Assembly: GCA_023846275.1 (NCBI GenBank)
Contig: CM043877.1
Location: 14,243,107 to 14,307,106, forward strand
DNA length: 64,000 nt
Reading direction: 5' to 3'
DNA from: Vanilla planifolia
Lineage: Eukaryota; Streptophyta; Magnoliopsida; Asparagales; Orchidaceae
Positions 24,533-36,822 of the stretch are shown here, piece after piece; the first letter of the stretch is position 1; the number at the start of each line of letters is the position of its first letter. A model generated the notes under the pieces. The model saw only the letters and a list, made by a program, of their open reading frames with translations. It was not told where the DNA came from and made no database searches. A program made the position numbers and the translations under genes.

Positions 24533-26037
24533 TGTTGGAAAATGCCGGTTACAAGAGGGGGGGTGAATTGAATCGTTCACAATAATAAAACGTAACAGAG
24601 TAAATTAAATTTGAATTTGTGCGCTTAAGAAATAAAATAGCAAGGCACACGATTTCAAGTGGTTTGGCAAAACCTTTGCCTACATCCACCCCCAGCTAAC
24701 CTAGCCAGGCTTCACTACCAATCCAATGCCTTTTGCCCAACCGGCGGGTAGGCCAAAAACCCTTACAACACCCAATCACAAGATTGGTCACACACAAATA
24801 CAACAGCTTGGTTTTCACAACCAAGACCACAATACACCGTCGTCGTCAATTTTTTGGCAAACAAATTTTCTTAAACAAAATTAAAATTCCACAGACCCTA
24901 CAACTTGTGAAACAAAGTGGCACACAAAAAGTTTCTTCGAAATTAAAATTAAAATAACCCAAACGCACTTCTGAACGCGCTTTCCAAACAGGACAAAGCC
25001 CAAATCGCGTTCGCGAAGGCGTTGTTCTGTTTTCGTGCGGAAGAAGTGTTTTGGAGAAAATATAGTCTGAAATTCGACTCAACAGAAATTCGAAACAGGT
25101 AAGTTGAATTCCGAAAAGTTAATAGAGACTCCAAGGCTTGAAACAAGAATCACAGTTGGTGAAGATTGATCGAAAAATCAGGATCCGCGAAGCTTGGTTA
25201 ACAGAAAAGATTTGTAGTAATTTCAACCTCAATCTAAGTAGCTAAGCAGAGTATGAGATGTAGTTAAGTAAGCAATTGTAAATTAGAAACAAAAAAAGAA
25301 TGGAACCGTGCAAATTTGAAGCGAAAGGAACGCGTTTTCGTTTCGGTCCGAGAAGGCTGAGGAAGACGATGAACAGTAATTCCAGTGATTTTTGTCCGTC
25401 TTTGCAGGAATTTTTCCAGTTCCTTTTTCTAAAAAAAAATCCCTCGAATTCAATCCTTCTTATAGAAGGAGATCGAGCAATTGAACGTTGGTTCCAACGG
25501 CTAGAAGAGGAGAAGAAAATAATTTTAAAACATATAGCCGTTGCGCCGGAAAAACAGAGAAGGAAAGCCGAAAAACGCTTTTTAGTCCCACATTGCCTGT
25601 TGGTAGGGAGAAGTGGCGCATATAAGAGTTCACCTCTCTTTTGCCTTCAGCCGAAAATATTGGGGTTCGCTGCCCCCAGGTGCGGTTGGAAAGTCAATAC
25701 CCAAGCCGACCTGTTTAGAGCATAACGGGTCAAGTATGACCCGAACCCGAATTAAGAACTCTGGCTTGTGTTTGCGCCCTTATAGTCGTCCCCTTAAGTT
25801 CTCGCCTAGCCGGTTCGGCTTGGTTTCGGTTCGGCGTTAACCGAACCCCTTTTTTTTTCGGTTTGGCGTAAAGCGAAAATCGGAAATAAAATTTTGAAAG
25901 CTTTAACACTTGCGAAAATAGTCGAAAATGCTTTAATAAATAATAATAATTATATTTTTATTTAAACCAAAATAAATATGGTGTAAAATGTTGATTATAC
26001 AAGTCAATGACTTGTTTAATCACAACACCTTCTTAAA
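24533..26037 (+). mobile_element. LTR related to GC-rich LTR family 1, right border uncertain
   Basis: Starts TGTTGGAAAATGCCGG. It shares the family layout: GGGGGGGTGAATTG near the start, then a GTGGTTTGGC...CTACATCCACCCCCA block, the CCACATTG box and TATA pair, and an AT-rich tail. A CA end is possible at 26037 (TCACAACA), but the flanks (GGCAT left, CCTTC right) do not match. It may therefore be one LTR of a rearranged element rather than a clean solo LTR. The 141-residue plus-strand frame at 25300-25725 falls in the transcribed part of the LTR and has no recognised domain. Confidence 0.7.
25583..25626 (+). promoter_or_regulatory. Predicted LTR promoter: CCACATTG box and TATA box
   Basis: TAGTCCCACATTG at 25583-25595 and TATAAG at 25621-25626, 38 bases start to start. 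It is the same arrangement as in the three family-1 solo LTRs, although the rest of this LTR is quite diverged. Confidence 0.6.
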
Positions 26038-26139
26038 TGTAAGCCTCATACGTAGAGTTGCACTAATACGATATATAAAATCGTATGGTACAACCCTTAG
26101 GCAATTAAAACTTGAAAAATACATTTATAATGTGCCACA

Positions 26140-28330
26140 CAAATAAAGTTGTAGGTTTTACACTGTGTCCTAAAAAAAACTTATACACCTCCATAATGGC
26201 TGCCACACCATTTGGAGTACCAAGGGCTGCTCATCACGATCAAAGTTGTTGGTAACTTCCTTCAATTATCTTCCAAGTCATTTGAGCTTCATGTCACTCT
26301 AATACTGTAACAAATACTCAAGCAAACAATTAGAATAATAATACACTGTTTTGTTATCATCAAATTATTATTTAGGCCATGGGGTTTAACAAGGGTGTCA
26401 TAGCAAGGTGGGTTACAATCCACAAGGGAGATCTTTTCAACAAGATAGATATTAAAAAAGAAAGGCACATCTTCAAATTTCCAATTCCTACCATTTAAAA
26501 GAGAAGCTGTATACGATCATCAGGGAGTGTCGAGGTTGATGAAGGTAGTTATCGATTGAAGGCATCAATTCCCACATTAATAATCCTTACTGAAGTAAAT
26601 CCACTTATCATCCCAACTTTCCAGATAGTATTATCAATGAGTTTAGACTCTCTTTCGACAAATAAGTTCCCAGATAAAGGAATTACCTTCTATGAATTAG
26701 AAAAGCATATCTAAACCTCTATGTCTGGTAGTCAGGCACTTAGCCCAAAGAAAATAAGATCCAAAAAAGAATTAGATAACGAGTTTGGACACTAGATTAT
26801 TTCACAAATTCTTTAATTAGTAAAACCAAGATAGCCATGGTTTTGGATCTACAAATGGTCCCTCCTCCCCAAAATAAATAGTATGAATTAGCTTCTTGAT
26901 AGTGTCAAAAACATTAAAAAGGACTAAAAAAAGGGCCTAAAGCACACTAGTAAGAAGGTTAAGCATTGCTAATTTGCACAATTCTTCTAGCAAAATTAAG
27001 AGCTTTGCCTTCTCCCTTTGTAATGTAATACTCATTTGGACAATAGAGATAATGTGGTAAAAGTCATCGAAGATCGGTCGATTCCTTAACAAAGGGATCC
27101 ATAAAAACCTAACATTTTCTTGACTTTTAAAAAGCAATTTATTTTCCAACATTTCTATATGCTTAGAGGATATTCTCTTATTGAAGAAAATCAATGGTTT
27201 CTCCTTGTTGAAGCATAATCAAACCAAGAAACATCATTAACAAAGAGAAAACAAGTGACAATGGGGACACTGTAGGAGATGTGGATTCCCTCAATTACTC
27301 TTTCCTCCAAAAGATGTTGGATAAGGAGGGTGAGCTTTAAGCTCAAGATAAGGAGACAAAATACAAGGAACATTCCTCGAGATATAACAACCCCAAATAC
27401 CCCATCCATCCTAGCTTCATTAATACAAATTAATGAAGATGAAAAATATAATTAAGAATTTAAGCACAACACTAGAAACTGAGGTGTTAGAATATTATCA
27501 ATGGGAAAAACAAACTGACTCTATCATAAGCTTATTCTATATCCATTTTAAGGGATATTAATTTTGTTGACGAAATAGTTTTCAAACAATAAGAGATTTC
27601 TTATGCAAACATACAATTATTAGTAATGAAACTTCTATGGATGAAAGCTCTTTGCTTATACTAATTAAATAGACAAGGCAACTCTTCATCCTATTTACCA
27701 AGGCTTTAGTAATGATTTTTTATATTATAATATAAGGGACAAAATTAGCTCACCCTCTTAACCCCATCCACTTTGGAATGAAGACAATAATCATGTCATT
27801 CTATTATTGGGGCATCTTAGCATGGTAAAAAAATGCCTTACTACAATAATGAAAATCTCTTAAAGCAATGTCTCAATATCTTTTCTAAATAAGGTGGTTA
27901 TACCATCAATACCAAGCACACAACATGAGGCAAGGGATCAAGTTGTGATGATAATTTTGTGATTAGAAATTAGCTCACAAAAATCACATGCCTAATCTTC
28001 CAATATGATACTTTGAGTTGAGGGAATCAGAAGCTGAAAGGCAGGTTAGGAGGCTACTAACCCCTATTTTGCTTCAAGAAATCCAAAATGGCATCATGTA
28101 TATTTGCACGGAGAGCACAAAGCAATACTTAACCTTCAAATGGACAATTGATTAATGTGCCTAAAGGATTTACAGCTTGTGATAGTTTCTATCTTCTGTT
28201 GCAAGCCGCACCTTCGTCTACAAACACCACTGATTCATCAATGAGCCATCAACAAGCCATAGTTAGTTACAAGCAAACAGAGCTCTTTAAGTTCATCACC
28301 TAAAAGACCTTGGTCATTATATGCTTTCTA
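26140..28330 (-). pseudogene. LINE (non-LTR retrotransposon) reverse transcriptase remnant
   Basis: Minus-strand pieces follow the order of a plant L1-type LINE RT. FFYHAKMPQ then VFIPKWMGL lies near 27860-27760, followed by RSFITNNCMFAHEI-like sequence near 27640, LKMDIE then AYDRV near 27540, and the segment EERVIEGIHISYSVPIVTCF then LFVNDVSWF (27290-27200) in the place of the catalytic FADD block. Next comes KHIEMLENKLLFKSQENVRF and LLRNRPIFDDFYHIISIVQM (27180-27000), then REKAKLLILLEELCKLAMLN. A more distal NSFIWELICRKRV lies near 26690. The element copied its own RNA by target-primed reverse transcription. This copy has many stops, and both ends are approximate. Confidence 0.7.
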
Positions 28331-28374
28331 CAGGAAGGTATTAATTTTATCTTTGAGGCATGAACAAAGCAACA

Positions 28375-28521
28375 CAGATTGCTAAGGCTCATCTGCCTCC
28401 AAGAGTGGAGCTACTAGAGCATCCAGATGCACTCATGGTTGAAGGTGATAGTTTGCTAAGGCCCGTCTTGCTCCAAGAGTGGTGCTACAGGAGCATCTGG
28501 ATACACTCAAGGTTGAAGGTG
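28375..28521 (+). repeat. Two-unit tandem repeat, about 75 bp
   Basis: GCTAAGGCTCATCTGCCTCC... at 28380 is followed by GCTAAGGCCCGTCTTGCTCC... at 28455. Each unit runs on through CCAAGAGTGG, GGAGCATC or GAGCATCC, and GGTTGAAGGTG. The units keep one frame open (28360-28629, 89 residues) with a repeated Pro-Arg-Val-Glu/Leu-Leu-Gln-type unit. No domain was recognised. Confidence 0.75.
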
Positions 28522-28689
28522 GAAGAGGAGCCACTAATTTCAAAGAACCAAGAGTTAACAATAATATCTCTAGGTTTGGCAAAGGAAAACAAAAAATACT
28601 TGAACTTGAGGTGGTGGAAAATTGATTAGCCTTTTCTCTATGCGAACATTGTTGTGCTGGAAAGTACAATGGTAGAGCATATTGTTACA

Positions 28690-29165
28690 ATTTTTTTCTT
28701 TTCTACAAATAAATGGGATTTTCTTGATATGATACTAGAATTATTTTTAGGTTTAACAAGATGTGGTCACCATTTTGTTGTTCTTCCTGAAGATATAGGT
28801 GTCGACTTCATTATTATGGGTAAAATCCTAGTCATACAACCAAGGAAAATCTTGACAATACATGACAAAAATCTTGATGGAGCACTAACCAAAACTCTTT
28901 AAGTATGAACACATGGTAAATAGAACTTGACATCTTTTGTTTACTGATATTTTTCATCTATTCAGACTACTTAATATGATTAGGGGCATGATATAGGCTT
29001 CGTGTTGATTCTAGAAAGCATGACTTTAGACATAATCTTCATTTTGTTATCTCCATCTATGGACAACTTATAAGATGAGTGAAATGTTTGTATTACTGCA
29101 ATTCTTTGAAGTTTGGGGTACAATCAAGATACACCTCATAAGAAGCATATTCAGAGAATCCTTAT
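28690..29165 (+). repeat. Repeat A, copy 2, left part, with the empty site of the 3.2-kb LTR
   Basis: Inverted match of 12905-12595 and then 9406-9250. The junction near 28985-29010 (ATTAGGGGCATGATATAGGC) crosses the point where the 3.2-kb LTR sits in copy 1, with only one copy of the target sequence. A plus-strand frame (28654-28902) has no recognised domain. Confidence 0.85.
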
Positions 29166-31450
29166 AATTATTATGGTCATTCTCTTAAGAAATTGATTAG
29201 CATCTTCATTTTTTAGTGTAGCCTTAAACTCAAAATTATCTTCATGGCATGTTTCTTTTAATTTTTTTCTTCATAAGATATCCTTGAAAAGTTTTTATTA
29301 ACTGACCACTAGTCTAACATGTAAATTGTGACAAAAAACTTTTAATTATTACAACCATTTCTTATGTCTACTATTTGTTTTTTAACTTTCTTACCACTTG
29401 TTTTACTCACTCTATGTAGGAAATTTATTTCAATTGAGTGACAATATTTTTAAGTTAAAATAAAAGTTTGATTTAGATTGATATATCTATACTTATCTAT
29501 TATCTTCTAAATCTCTAGTTTAAGCCTTTTTGAAATCTAGATAAAGTGATATGCTCTTCATAAACCTCATAATGAAATAGTATGTTAAGAGCTTACTTGT
29601 GTATTCAAAGAAAGACTTTACCACTGTGGTTAACTCATCTAACATTCAATACATAAGATAGATAGGGATGTAGTTGGCTTTCAAAATAGTGGTAATCTCA
29701 TCTTAGGAAGTCACAAGCTAAAGTATTAATCTCAACTTGTGATGCACTTTTCCTAGCATGAATACTCAAGCCTTACTCGCTAACTTCATCTTGGATAACC
29801 TTATCCGGCACTCATATGAAATTTCATATCAAATTAATGTTTTCATGTCTCCATTAATCAATCTCTAAATTGTTAGCATTTAACTTTCTAAAACATCGAT
29901 TTTTTACTTTTCTAGTTATATCTACACTTAATTAAATGTGCTTAACTCCATGCCTTATAGTCCATCATTCAAATAACCTCTCAATGGTAGTAAACAAAGA
30001 TGAATTTGTTCAATAGGATGAGCCTGTATGGCTTGGGTTAACAATCTAAAAAATTTTGTTAAATTCTTTCCTAAACTCTTCTAACTAAGATTTGACATCC
30101 CCCTTAAACATCATCAATTTCTTTGTCACAAATCTGCCCTCACTAGAATTAGATGCAACCATGTGAGGTTATGTTTGTTACCTGGAATAATACTTTGTGC
30201 CTTTTTAGCATTTACATAAAATGTACAATGCAAATAAATTTTTCCTAAATCAATGTTGTGCATGAATTTTAGAAAATTGTAACTCTAACACTAAATATTT
30301 GATACAAGATGAAACAATAAAGTCTTCTAATCGCCACACCCTTTGTACCTAGATTTATTTTATTAACTTCAAAAGTTTGAGTTCAAATGCAAACAAATTA
30401 GAAATTTTAGCTAAACACAATTCTTGTTTTGTAAGAACTATAGAACTTTTTCTAAAAACAAGATCACGACAATGATTCATAAGAAATCAACAAGGTTTGG
30501 CCAATTCATTAATGAAAATATTCAAACCCACAAAAAGAATTTGTAGTGAGGTAACATTTTTTTAGAGTCCATTAGATCTAAGTTCGTAGAGTTGAACAAA
30601 TCAAAATCAACAAAATCATTGTTCCTCACATGCAATTTAAATCAATGTAGGAGTCTTCAAGAAAATCACAAAGAACACAAAAGAGTTATAAAATAAATAA
30701 AGAGATATGTAAGAGATTACTTAACTTGTCTCATAAAAGGACCTTTCCAAGAGTTTCACATAGGATTTTACTATAAATGATCATCGCAATAAGACAAAAA
30801 GAAACTCCATGGAGGAAACTAAACCTTTGCATGAATCAATTTCAAATGTTTACAACCCATAGGTCCTATTTATAAGCTAGCAATGTAAAGCATCATCAAC
30901 AACTTCTATGCTGATTAAATAGTGATATGTAGAATTTTGGCCTGTGCTGATTGGACAATAAAAATTAAGTAATTGAACATCTATTGGATTATCTTATCAA
31001 AGGGCGTATAAGCTGTTGTCGATTGATATCATCTTGTTTTAGATGATTTGACATTTTCCTTATCAAGCAAGAGACATTTAAGATAACATATCAATCTTCC
31101 ACATGCTATAATTGTGATAGGTCAATTGATAAAGTAAAGAAATCTCTACTTAGGAATAATCATTATTTAATCACAAAAATCTATGCACATTAAAAATTTG
31201 AATTCAAATACACCACATCTACTCCCTTTAATCCATCACATAAACATAATATCTAATAAAAAAGAAATAAAAAAACTTGCTACATCATGCAAATGACTAA
31301 TAAAAAGCTACTAAAAATATATATGGTATTCATTAGGTCATGCCTTCGTAACTCAAATGGGTACTCTTCCTCTTGTTCCTCTTTCTACTTGTAGCTCATC
31401 GTGGTCATCTCCAACTACAAAGAAGGAATGAATACAAAGATCTCTTTGGA
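29152..31450 (-). mobile_element. 2.3-kb insertion in repeat A copy 2, probably LTR-retrotransposon derived
   Basis: Copy 1 reads directly across CCTTCTCCAATATGCTTG (9238-9255), whereas here the two sides are about 2.3 kb apart. Minus-strand features fit an LTR element: a TATA-like GCTTATAAATAGG near 30880, a leader-like stretch, and a possible gag start near 30160 (MVASNSSEGRFVTKKLMMFK) followed by stops. Sequence resembling TTCTC occurs at both edges but no clear duplication can be fixed. Domain identity is not established. Confidence 0.45.
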
Positions 31451-32480
31451 GAAGGAGGCTTATGTACTAGAGGTGGAAATTAGATTGTCCTCAGAGGAAG
31501 GGATGGGCATTTGATATAAGTTTAAGGAAATATTTGATGCTAGGAGGGATAAGACAGATGGAGAATAAATTCATATCTTGTCTCATGTATTAATTGTGTT
31601 CATGCAAGTGTATAGTCTTATCCACAATGTGCAATTGTGTTTTCAAAGAGTCTAGTCATGCCCATGAAGTATCCAGTCGTGTTCATGAACTTTTCAACCA
31701 TGTCTACAAAGTGTCCAACCTTCCAACCATTTATGCAAAGTGTTTAGACGTATCCATGGAGAGTCAAATTGTGCTTGCCAAGTTTATAATTATGTTCATA
31801 AACTATCAATCATGTTTGCAAAAGTATTAACATTTCTATTTTTAATTTTGACATGCCATGTGAGGCACTCAACATATTATGTTTGTTAATAAATCATATT
31901 ATGACCTGATTTGATTTGAAATCTAACCTAAATAATCCACCTATATGGATTTCTTTTTCTAATGACTTAATTCAACTTGATTGATTGCCCCACCCATTTA
32001 TATTTGGTGGGTTGACTTTCGATTGAGGGCAACTTGACATTAATAATTATATAACTAATATTGAATATCATTTGTTAAATATCAACCATATTTGTTTATC
32101 CCAATTATAACTAATAAGCAAATAATTGAATTTTTGAACTAAAATAAATTTATTATCTATATACTTATAGTTTTTAATTTTCTAGGAATAATTAATTGTT
32201 TTTGTAACTTCTATTTTACTAGGAATAATTATCATTTACATGGTGTTAGTTGTGTGGAACTTAGCATCACAAATTAGAGTAATATTGATTAGTTTTATTT
32301 ATAAAATGAATTGAGATGGTACTATTCAAATGTTGATCTTTGGATCTTGGTCTTTCTTTAGATGTCTTTTATTTTTGCCAATTTTAGGTTATGTTCACTT
32401 TGGCATATTCCTCTTTTTCTCCCTTTTTAAATCCTATATTTGTTCTTAGAGTAACATTATTTGAACATTTGCTGAGCTTT
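31451..32480 (+). repeat. Repeat A, copy 2, right part
   Basis: Inverted match of 7995-9240. It contains the near-21-bp degenerate repeat at 31594-31830 and the block GGTGGGTTGACTTTCGATTG. The open frame over the degenerate repeat is not called as a gene. Confidence 0.85.
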
Positions 32481-32594
32481 TATGCTTGAAATAAAATGAT
32501 GCAAATCTCATCAAATGTTGAGTTCAAATACATATGGGTGTAATGAATTCTTTGAACTCAAAACCAAGGCTACCAAGGATAAAATCTATGATGT

Positions 32595-34278
32595 CATCAT
32601 CTGCAATGAGAGGTCTATCATCATTCAAGGAGCTGGTAAGACATTTTGCTTTAATGGTATGATTCTTTTTCCAAGGATCTCAACTGGTCATGTAAGGAGT
32701 GGATATGGACCTATAAGATTGGAGAAAGTCACTTGTAAAGTAAGTACCAAGCTTCAAAGGAAATGGTGCAGGATAACAAAAGGGAATGAATAGATGAAGC
32801 TACAATGGAGCTGAGGACAAGGCTATGTCTTTCTGTAAACTACAAGTAAGAGTAAGGTTTGTAATAAGAAGGGTTGGAAAGTGTAAGGGGTTGTTTGGAC
32901 AAATAACATGTAATAGGTCATGCATGAGTAGCACTTCCTCAAATTATAGGGAAATGATGGGAAATGTTAAAAGAAGTGGGAAGGGGAGAAGAAGAGGAGT
33001 AAGTTAAAGAGTATAATAAAAATTGAAGTGGTATCTTGCAACATCTGATACATGTAATGCTTCCCTGAAACCTCCAGGTTAATCTCCTACCTACAAGAGT
33101 TAGGAAGAAAGCCTACAGATAAAAATTCTAATGTAGAGCAAAAGGCAAACAAAGAGGTCAGCAAAGAGTCCAATATGAGAGAAGACATAATTCTATCTTT
33201 TGTCATTTCGAGTAGCAAAGGATACAATGCCTTACAAAGTCTTAAAGCAACGTCCCAACCATCCATCAAAAGTAAGAGAAAAGTAAAGTACAGTAAATAA
33301 AATAAGGGATGGGCTTTTATTTCATAGCACAATACATAATAGAATACCCACCATTGCACATATCTTGCATAACAGTATCTAGGTGAGTGACTCCTACCCT
33401 CATTAGTCTTATGATATTACAAATCTAGTAGTTTCTACTAGTTTTGTCCCAAACCACAACTTATTAGAGGATTGATTACTTCTGCTATGTCTATCTTGAT
33501 ACTGCTCTTGGAATTGAGGTACTGTCTGTTTATTCCAAATCAATCGCAACTTTTTTTCTCTCAAATGTTATGAAAAGCACTTTAGACTGGTTCCAACATT
33601 TTTAGATTGAGAATATTGCCTTCATATCACACATGAAACTATTCATCTTCATGTTCCTTCCACTTTAAAGCTTCTTGATAACTTTTTGCTTGATAAAATC
33701 TGTTTAAGGCAAGTACCCTAGGATTCTATCTGCTCTCATCATTTATGAAAATTCATAAAAGTATACAATGCAAAATCTTATTTTATGAGACATTCAACTC
33801 CATGCAAAACAGGAATTTAAACCAATGATGCTTGATTTTGTTGATTTAGGAATTGCATCTAAGGCAACTTAGCACAATTTCAAGTTCTTTATATTTAAAT
33901 TCTTCAAATGGATTGTTTTCTTGCATACCCATGGGTTAATTTAACAATATTTGTTTTGTGTTGTTCATCTTTCATTTTCAACTAAATATTAAGCTTAACC
34001 CTCAAAATTTCATCAGGATAGGGTAACCCAGAAATTATCTTCAGGAGGGAAGTAAGTTTCAATCAACATTGGGCCGAGTCTTGTGGTCTCTAACGAGCAG
34101 GTCTTTTCATCCTTTTCCTATTGATACACTGATCTACACTACTTCCTTTTGGAAAATTTCTCTTTCTCATCATCACATTATTTTGCCCTTATGCAGGTAT
34201 AAGCAGTGTACAATGCCATGAGAAGAGATGAACGAATGAAATACTTCTTATGATTATGATGAAAATTCATGTAAAGTG
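32595..34278 (+). repeat. Repeat D, copy 1, left part
   Basis: Matches 42160-43830 directly, with high identity over long runs (for example 33370-33900 with 42975-43500). A sub-block at 33105-33345 also matches 38766-38998, where it lies at the 3' end of a Copia remnant. Repeat D therefore appears to contain a Copia LTR (minus orientation) plus its former flank. The minus-strand frame at 33087-33359 (and its twin at 42690-42962) lies in that LTR-like block. Confidence 0.85.
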
Positions 34279-35040
34279 TGAAGTGTTTTGTGCTAAAGAA
34301 ATCCCACAAGAGGGGGGGTGAATTGTGTATTTAAAAGTCTTATAACTTTCGAAATTAAAACTTAAAAACCTTTAAGCAAGAGTAAAGAAAGTTGAACACA
34401 CAAATTTTCAAGTGGTTCGACTCAAAACCGAGTCTACGTCCACCCCCAACCGGTGTTGGGAAAAATCCACTAAATACACCAATTACAAGTGAGGTTTTGC
34501 CTAATGTTCACCTCAAACCTACTTGGGATTTTTACTACGGCTAATCCCAAACCTACTTGAGTTTTTACCGGGCTCAACTCAAACCCGGGGCTTTAGAACT
34601 ACTGCCGGGATGCCCTTGCCCCAAAACGAAAAATATAAGGATTGGCAAAAAGAACTTAGAAGAAATCGGAGAAAAAGAAGAGACACACACAATCGACAAA
34701 TAAGAGGGATAGAAATTGAGAAATAATTGAAAAATCTCTAATTCCAATAGCCTTCTTGCCGCTTTGCTTTTTGAGCTTGGATGCACCGTTTTTGCTTGAG
34801 TTTGCTTGAATTTGAGATCTAAAATCTTTGAAAAATTTTAACAAAGGTTAAACTGAAAAATACATCAATTTTCCCTATTTATAAAGCTCAAATTTGAGCT
34901 CTAAAAACACCCCCAACGGCTCCAAAAATTAATTAGCCGTTTGGGCAACAGACGGAAAGTAACCACCGTCTGATCCAGGCCCAAAAACGAACGGCACAGA
35001 TTGATTTAAGCATTTTACCGTTCGGGCATAATCCAGACCG

Positions 35041-35175
35041 TTGGATCCGGGCGCGTAATCGAACGGCATGGATTAAATCTTACGGGATGAATCCTGTGCG
35101 TTGGATCCGGGCGCGTAATCGAACGACACGGATTAAATCTTACGGGATGAATCCTGTGCGTTGGATCCGGGCGGG
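35041..35175 (+). repeat. Tandem repeat, exact 60-bp period, two full units and a partial third
   Basis: Units at 35041-35100 and 35101-35160 differ at two positions. A third begins at 35161 with TTGGATCCGGGCG and then diverges. Because 60 is a multiple of three, a minus-strand frame repeats the same 20 residues twice; it is not a gene. Confidence 0.95.
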
Positions 35176-35221
35176 CTTGATCTGAGCCATTGGATCCTGC
35201 GAAGGCTGAAACAGGGATTTT

Positions 35222-35265
35222 TAGTTCCACATTGCGTATGCGGAACTATTGGAGCGCTATATAAG
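35222..35265 (+). promoter_or_regulatory. Predicted LTR promoter: CCACATTG box and TATA box
   Basis: TAGTTCCACATTG at 35222-35234 and TATATAAG at 35258-35265, 36 bases start to start. Transcription would start about 30 bases beyond, which would place the GC-rich TTGACC/GGCGGG region in the transcribed part. Confidence 0.6.
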
Positions 35266-35344
35266 AAATCCACCCTGTTTACATTCCGAGCCGATTTGGG
35301 GTTGGCTCTCCCCTTCCTTGACCAGGACTTGATCACCTGGTTCG

Positions 35345-35515
35345 GGTTGACTTAGCAATGCACTGTTTATTGACCGTTGACAGTCGCTGCAATTTGACCT
35401 CGCCGTGCTCCTCTCGGCGGGCTTGGCTTAGCCAGGCACTGTTGATTTGACCGTTGACCAACGCTAGCCGAGCTCCTCTCGGCGGGCGTTGGGCGGGCTT
35501 GTCTTAGCCTTTTCA
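35345..35515 (+). repeat. Two-unit tandem repeat (about 80-90 bp) in solo LTR copy 2
   Basis: The series CACTGTT, TTGACCGTTGAC, GCTCCTCTCGGCGGGC occurs twice in a row. The solo LTR at 61173-62688 has the same doubled arrangement at about 61910-62080, so the duplication predates both insertions. Confidence 0.7.
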
Positions 35516-36136
35516 GGTCAACCAAATTTTTATTTTTAAATTAAATTTTTAATTTCTAAAAGACCTGGACGGGCTGTATTCACGCCGGGTCGACCCGCCC
35601 ATTGCTACAGTGAATTTTCCCGAGACTTCGGCTGTTTTAGGGTATTTTTTAAGAATTTTTGTGCCAAAAATTTAAATATAAATGTATAAAAATAATTTTA
35701 TATTCTTATAGTATTATGAGTTATTTAAATAACTATGAAAAGAAATTCATGAAAAACAATTCCAAAATAATATTAAAAAAATCAAATATCAATGTCTATA
35801 TATTTTGTCAAATATGCTTGGCCCAAAAATCAAAATTCAGTATTAAATAATTTTATAATATTTTTAAATGTTAATACTACTAGTGTGTCTCATAATCTCA
35901 AAGTTTAGACATATCAATTTCAAGAGAAATAAAAAGAAATTCAATTATAAAAAATCTTGTGCATGTCTCAAAATTTCTTGAAGTATGCCATGACCTCAAG
36001 GCCCTTAGAGATCATTATTTTAGACATCTAAAATACATGGCTTGATTTTAATTAATTATTAACAATTTTACTTAAAATCAAGCCCAAATAAAATATACAC
36101 ATTTATGCTTGACTCATCAAACACAAGGGCGTAACA

Positions 36137-36822
36137 AAGTGCTATTGTACTACATTACTGTAAACATTCTAGGTATAGCTCAGCTCATATTCTGTTGCTG
36201 GTTTTATTTTTTATAGTAATCTTAGCTATTGAATACACATGATCACATGAATTCATCAGCTTTGCTTCTTACAGCAATAATGATCTAAACAAAGTGAGGT
36301 TAATGAGCTAGGAACTTTTGGTCAAAACTCGATATTAAATATAAAGCACAAATTTGAAGATGAAATTGTCAAGAATTTTTTGAAAGATAGAGTAATGCTA
36401 TAATAATTATAAACATTAAATTATAGTTCAATTTTTTTAAATTTTTGAAAAACTTGAAATATTTCATTATTTGGAGTTCGAATATAATTCTCTAAACAAA
36501 ACTATGTCAGAACACGGTTTATTGAGTTCAGGTTTGAATGATTCATTTTCTCTGAGTCGATATTGCTTACATAAAATGTAACAACCAATGGTTAAATATC
36601 TGACTGCTTGATTGTTGCAGGTTGGCATAGAACATCAGGCTGAAGGATCCTTGGGGAACTAACAAGAATGCCAAAGGAAATGAACAGGTATAATCTTATT
36701 AGTCATCTGACTAGGTTTTACTTTGGATATATTAAGTCTAGTACATTTAAATACAATTTGAACAAAAAAAGATAAAACAAAAGTTGAATATGTTGTAAGG
36801 ATAATTGTGGAGGAATGTTTTC
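36137..36822 (+). repeat. Repeat D, copy 1, right part
   Basis: Continues 34278 after the solo LTR and matches 43840-44518. Identity stops sharply at about 36822 (GGAATGTTTT, then different sequence), where the Copia remnant on the minus strand begins. Confidence 0.88.

Larger units (their letters stand above)
34279..36136 (+). mobile_element. Solo LTR, GC-rich LTR family 1 (copy 2)
   Basis: Runs from TGAAGTGTTTTGTGC to GGGCGTAACA, 1858 bp, with the perfect target duplication AAGTG (34274-34278 and 36137-36141). It interrupts repeat D. The other copy of D (43827-43850) runs straight through the site, so the insertion followed the duplication of D. There is no internal region. Inside are a 60-bp tandem repeat, a promoter-like pair of boxes and a GC-rich 3' half with GCTCCTCTCGGCGGGC units. 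Short frames inside are not genes. Confidence 0.95.

Noticed and set aside
25300-25725. A 141-residue plus-strand open frame
   Set aside because: It spans the LTR promoter boxes at 25583-25626, which a real coding region would not be expected to contain, and matches no family I know.
24528-26042. Clean solo LTR with target duplication at 24533-26037
   Set aside because: The left flank GGCAT and the right flank CCTTC do not match, and no better right border with a CA end and a matching duplication was found.
33087-33359. A 90-residue minus-strand frame conserved at 42690-42962
   Set aside because: Both copies lie in the duplicated Copia-LTR-like block, and the third copy (38766-38998) does not keep the frame. 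Conservation is due to recent duplication, not selection.
35015-35230. Minus-strand frame with a repeated 20-residue unit, at first sight a repetitive protein
   Set aside because: It is the 60-bp tandem repeat of the solo LTR read in phase.
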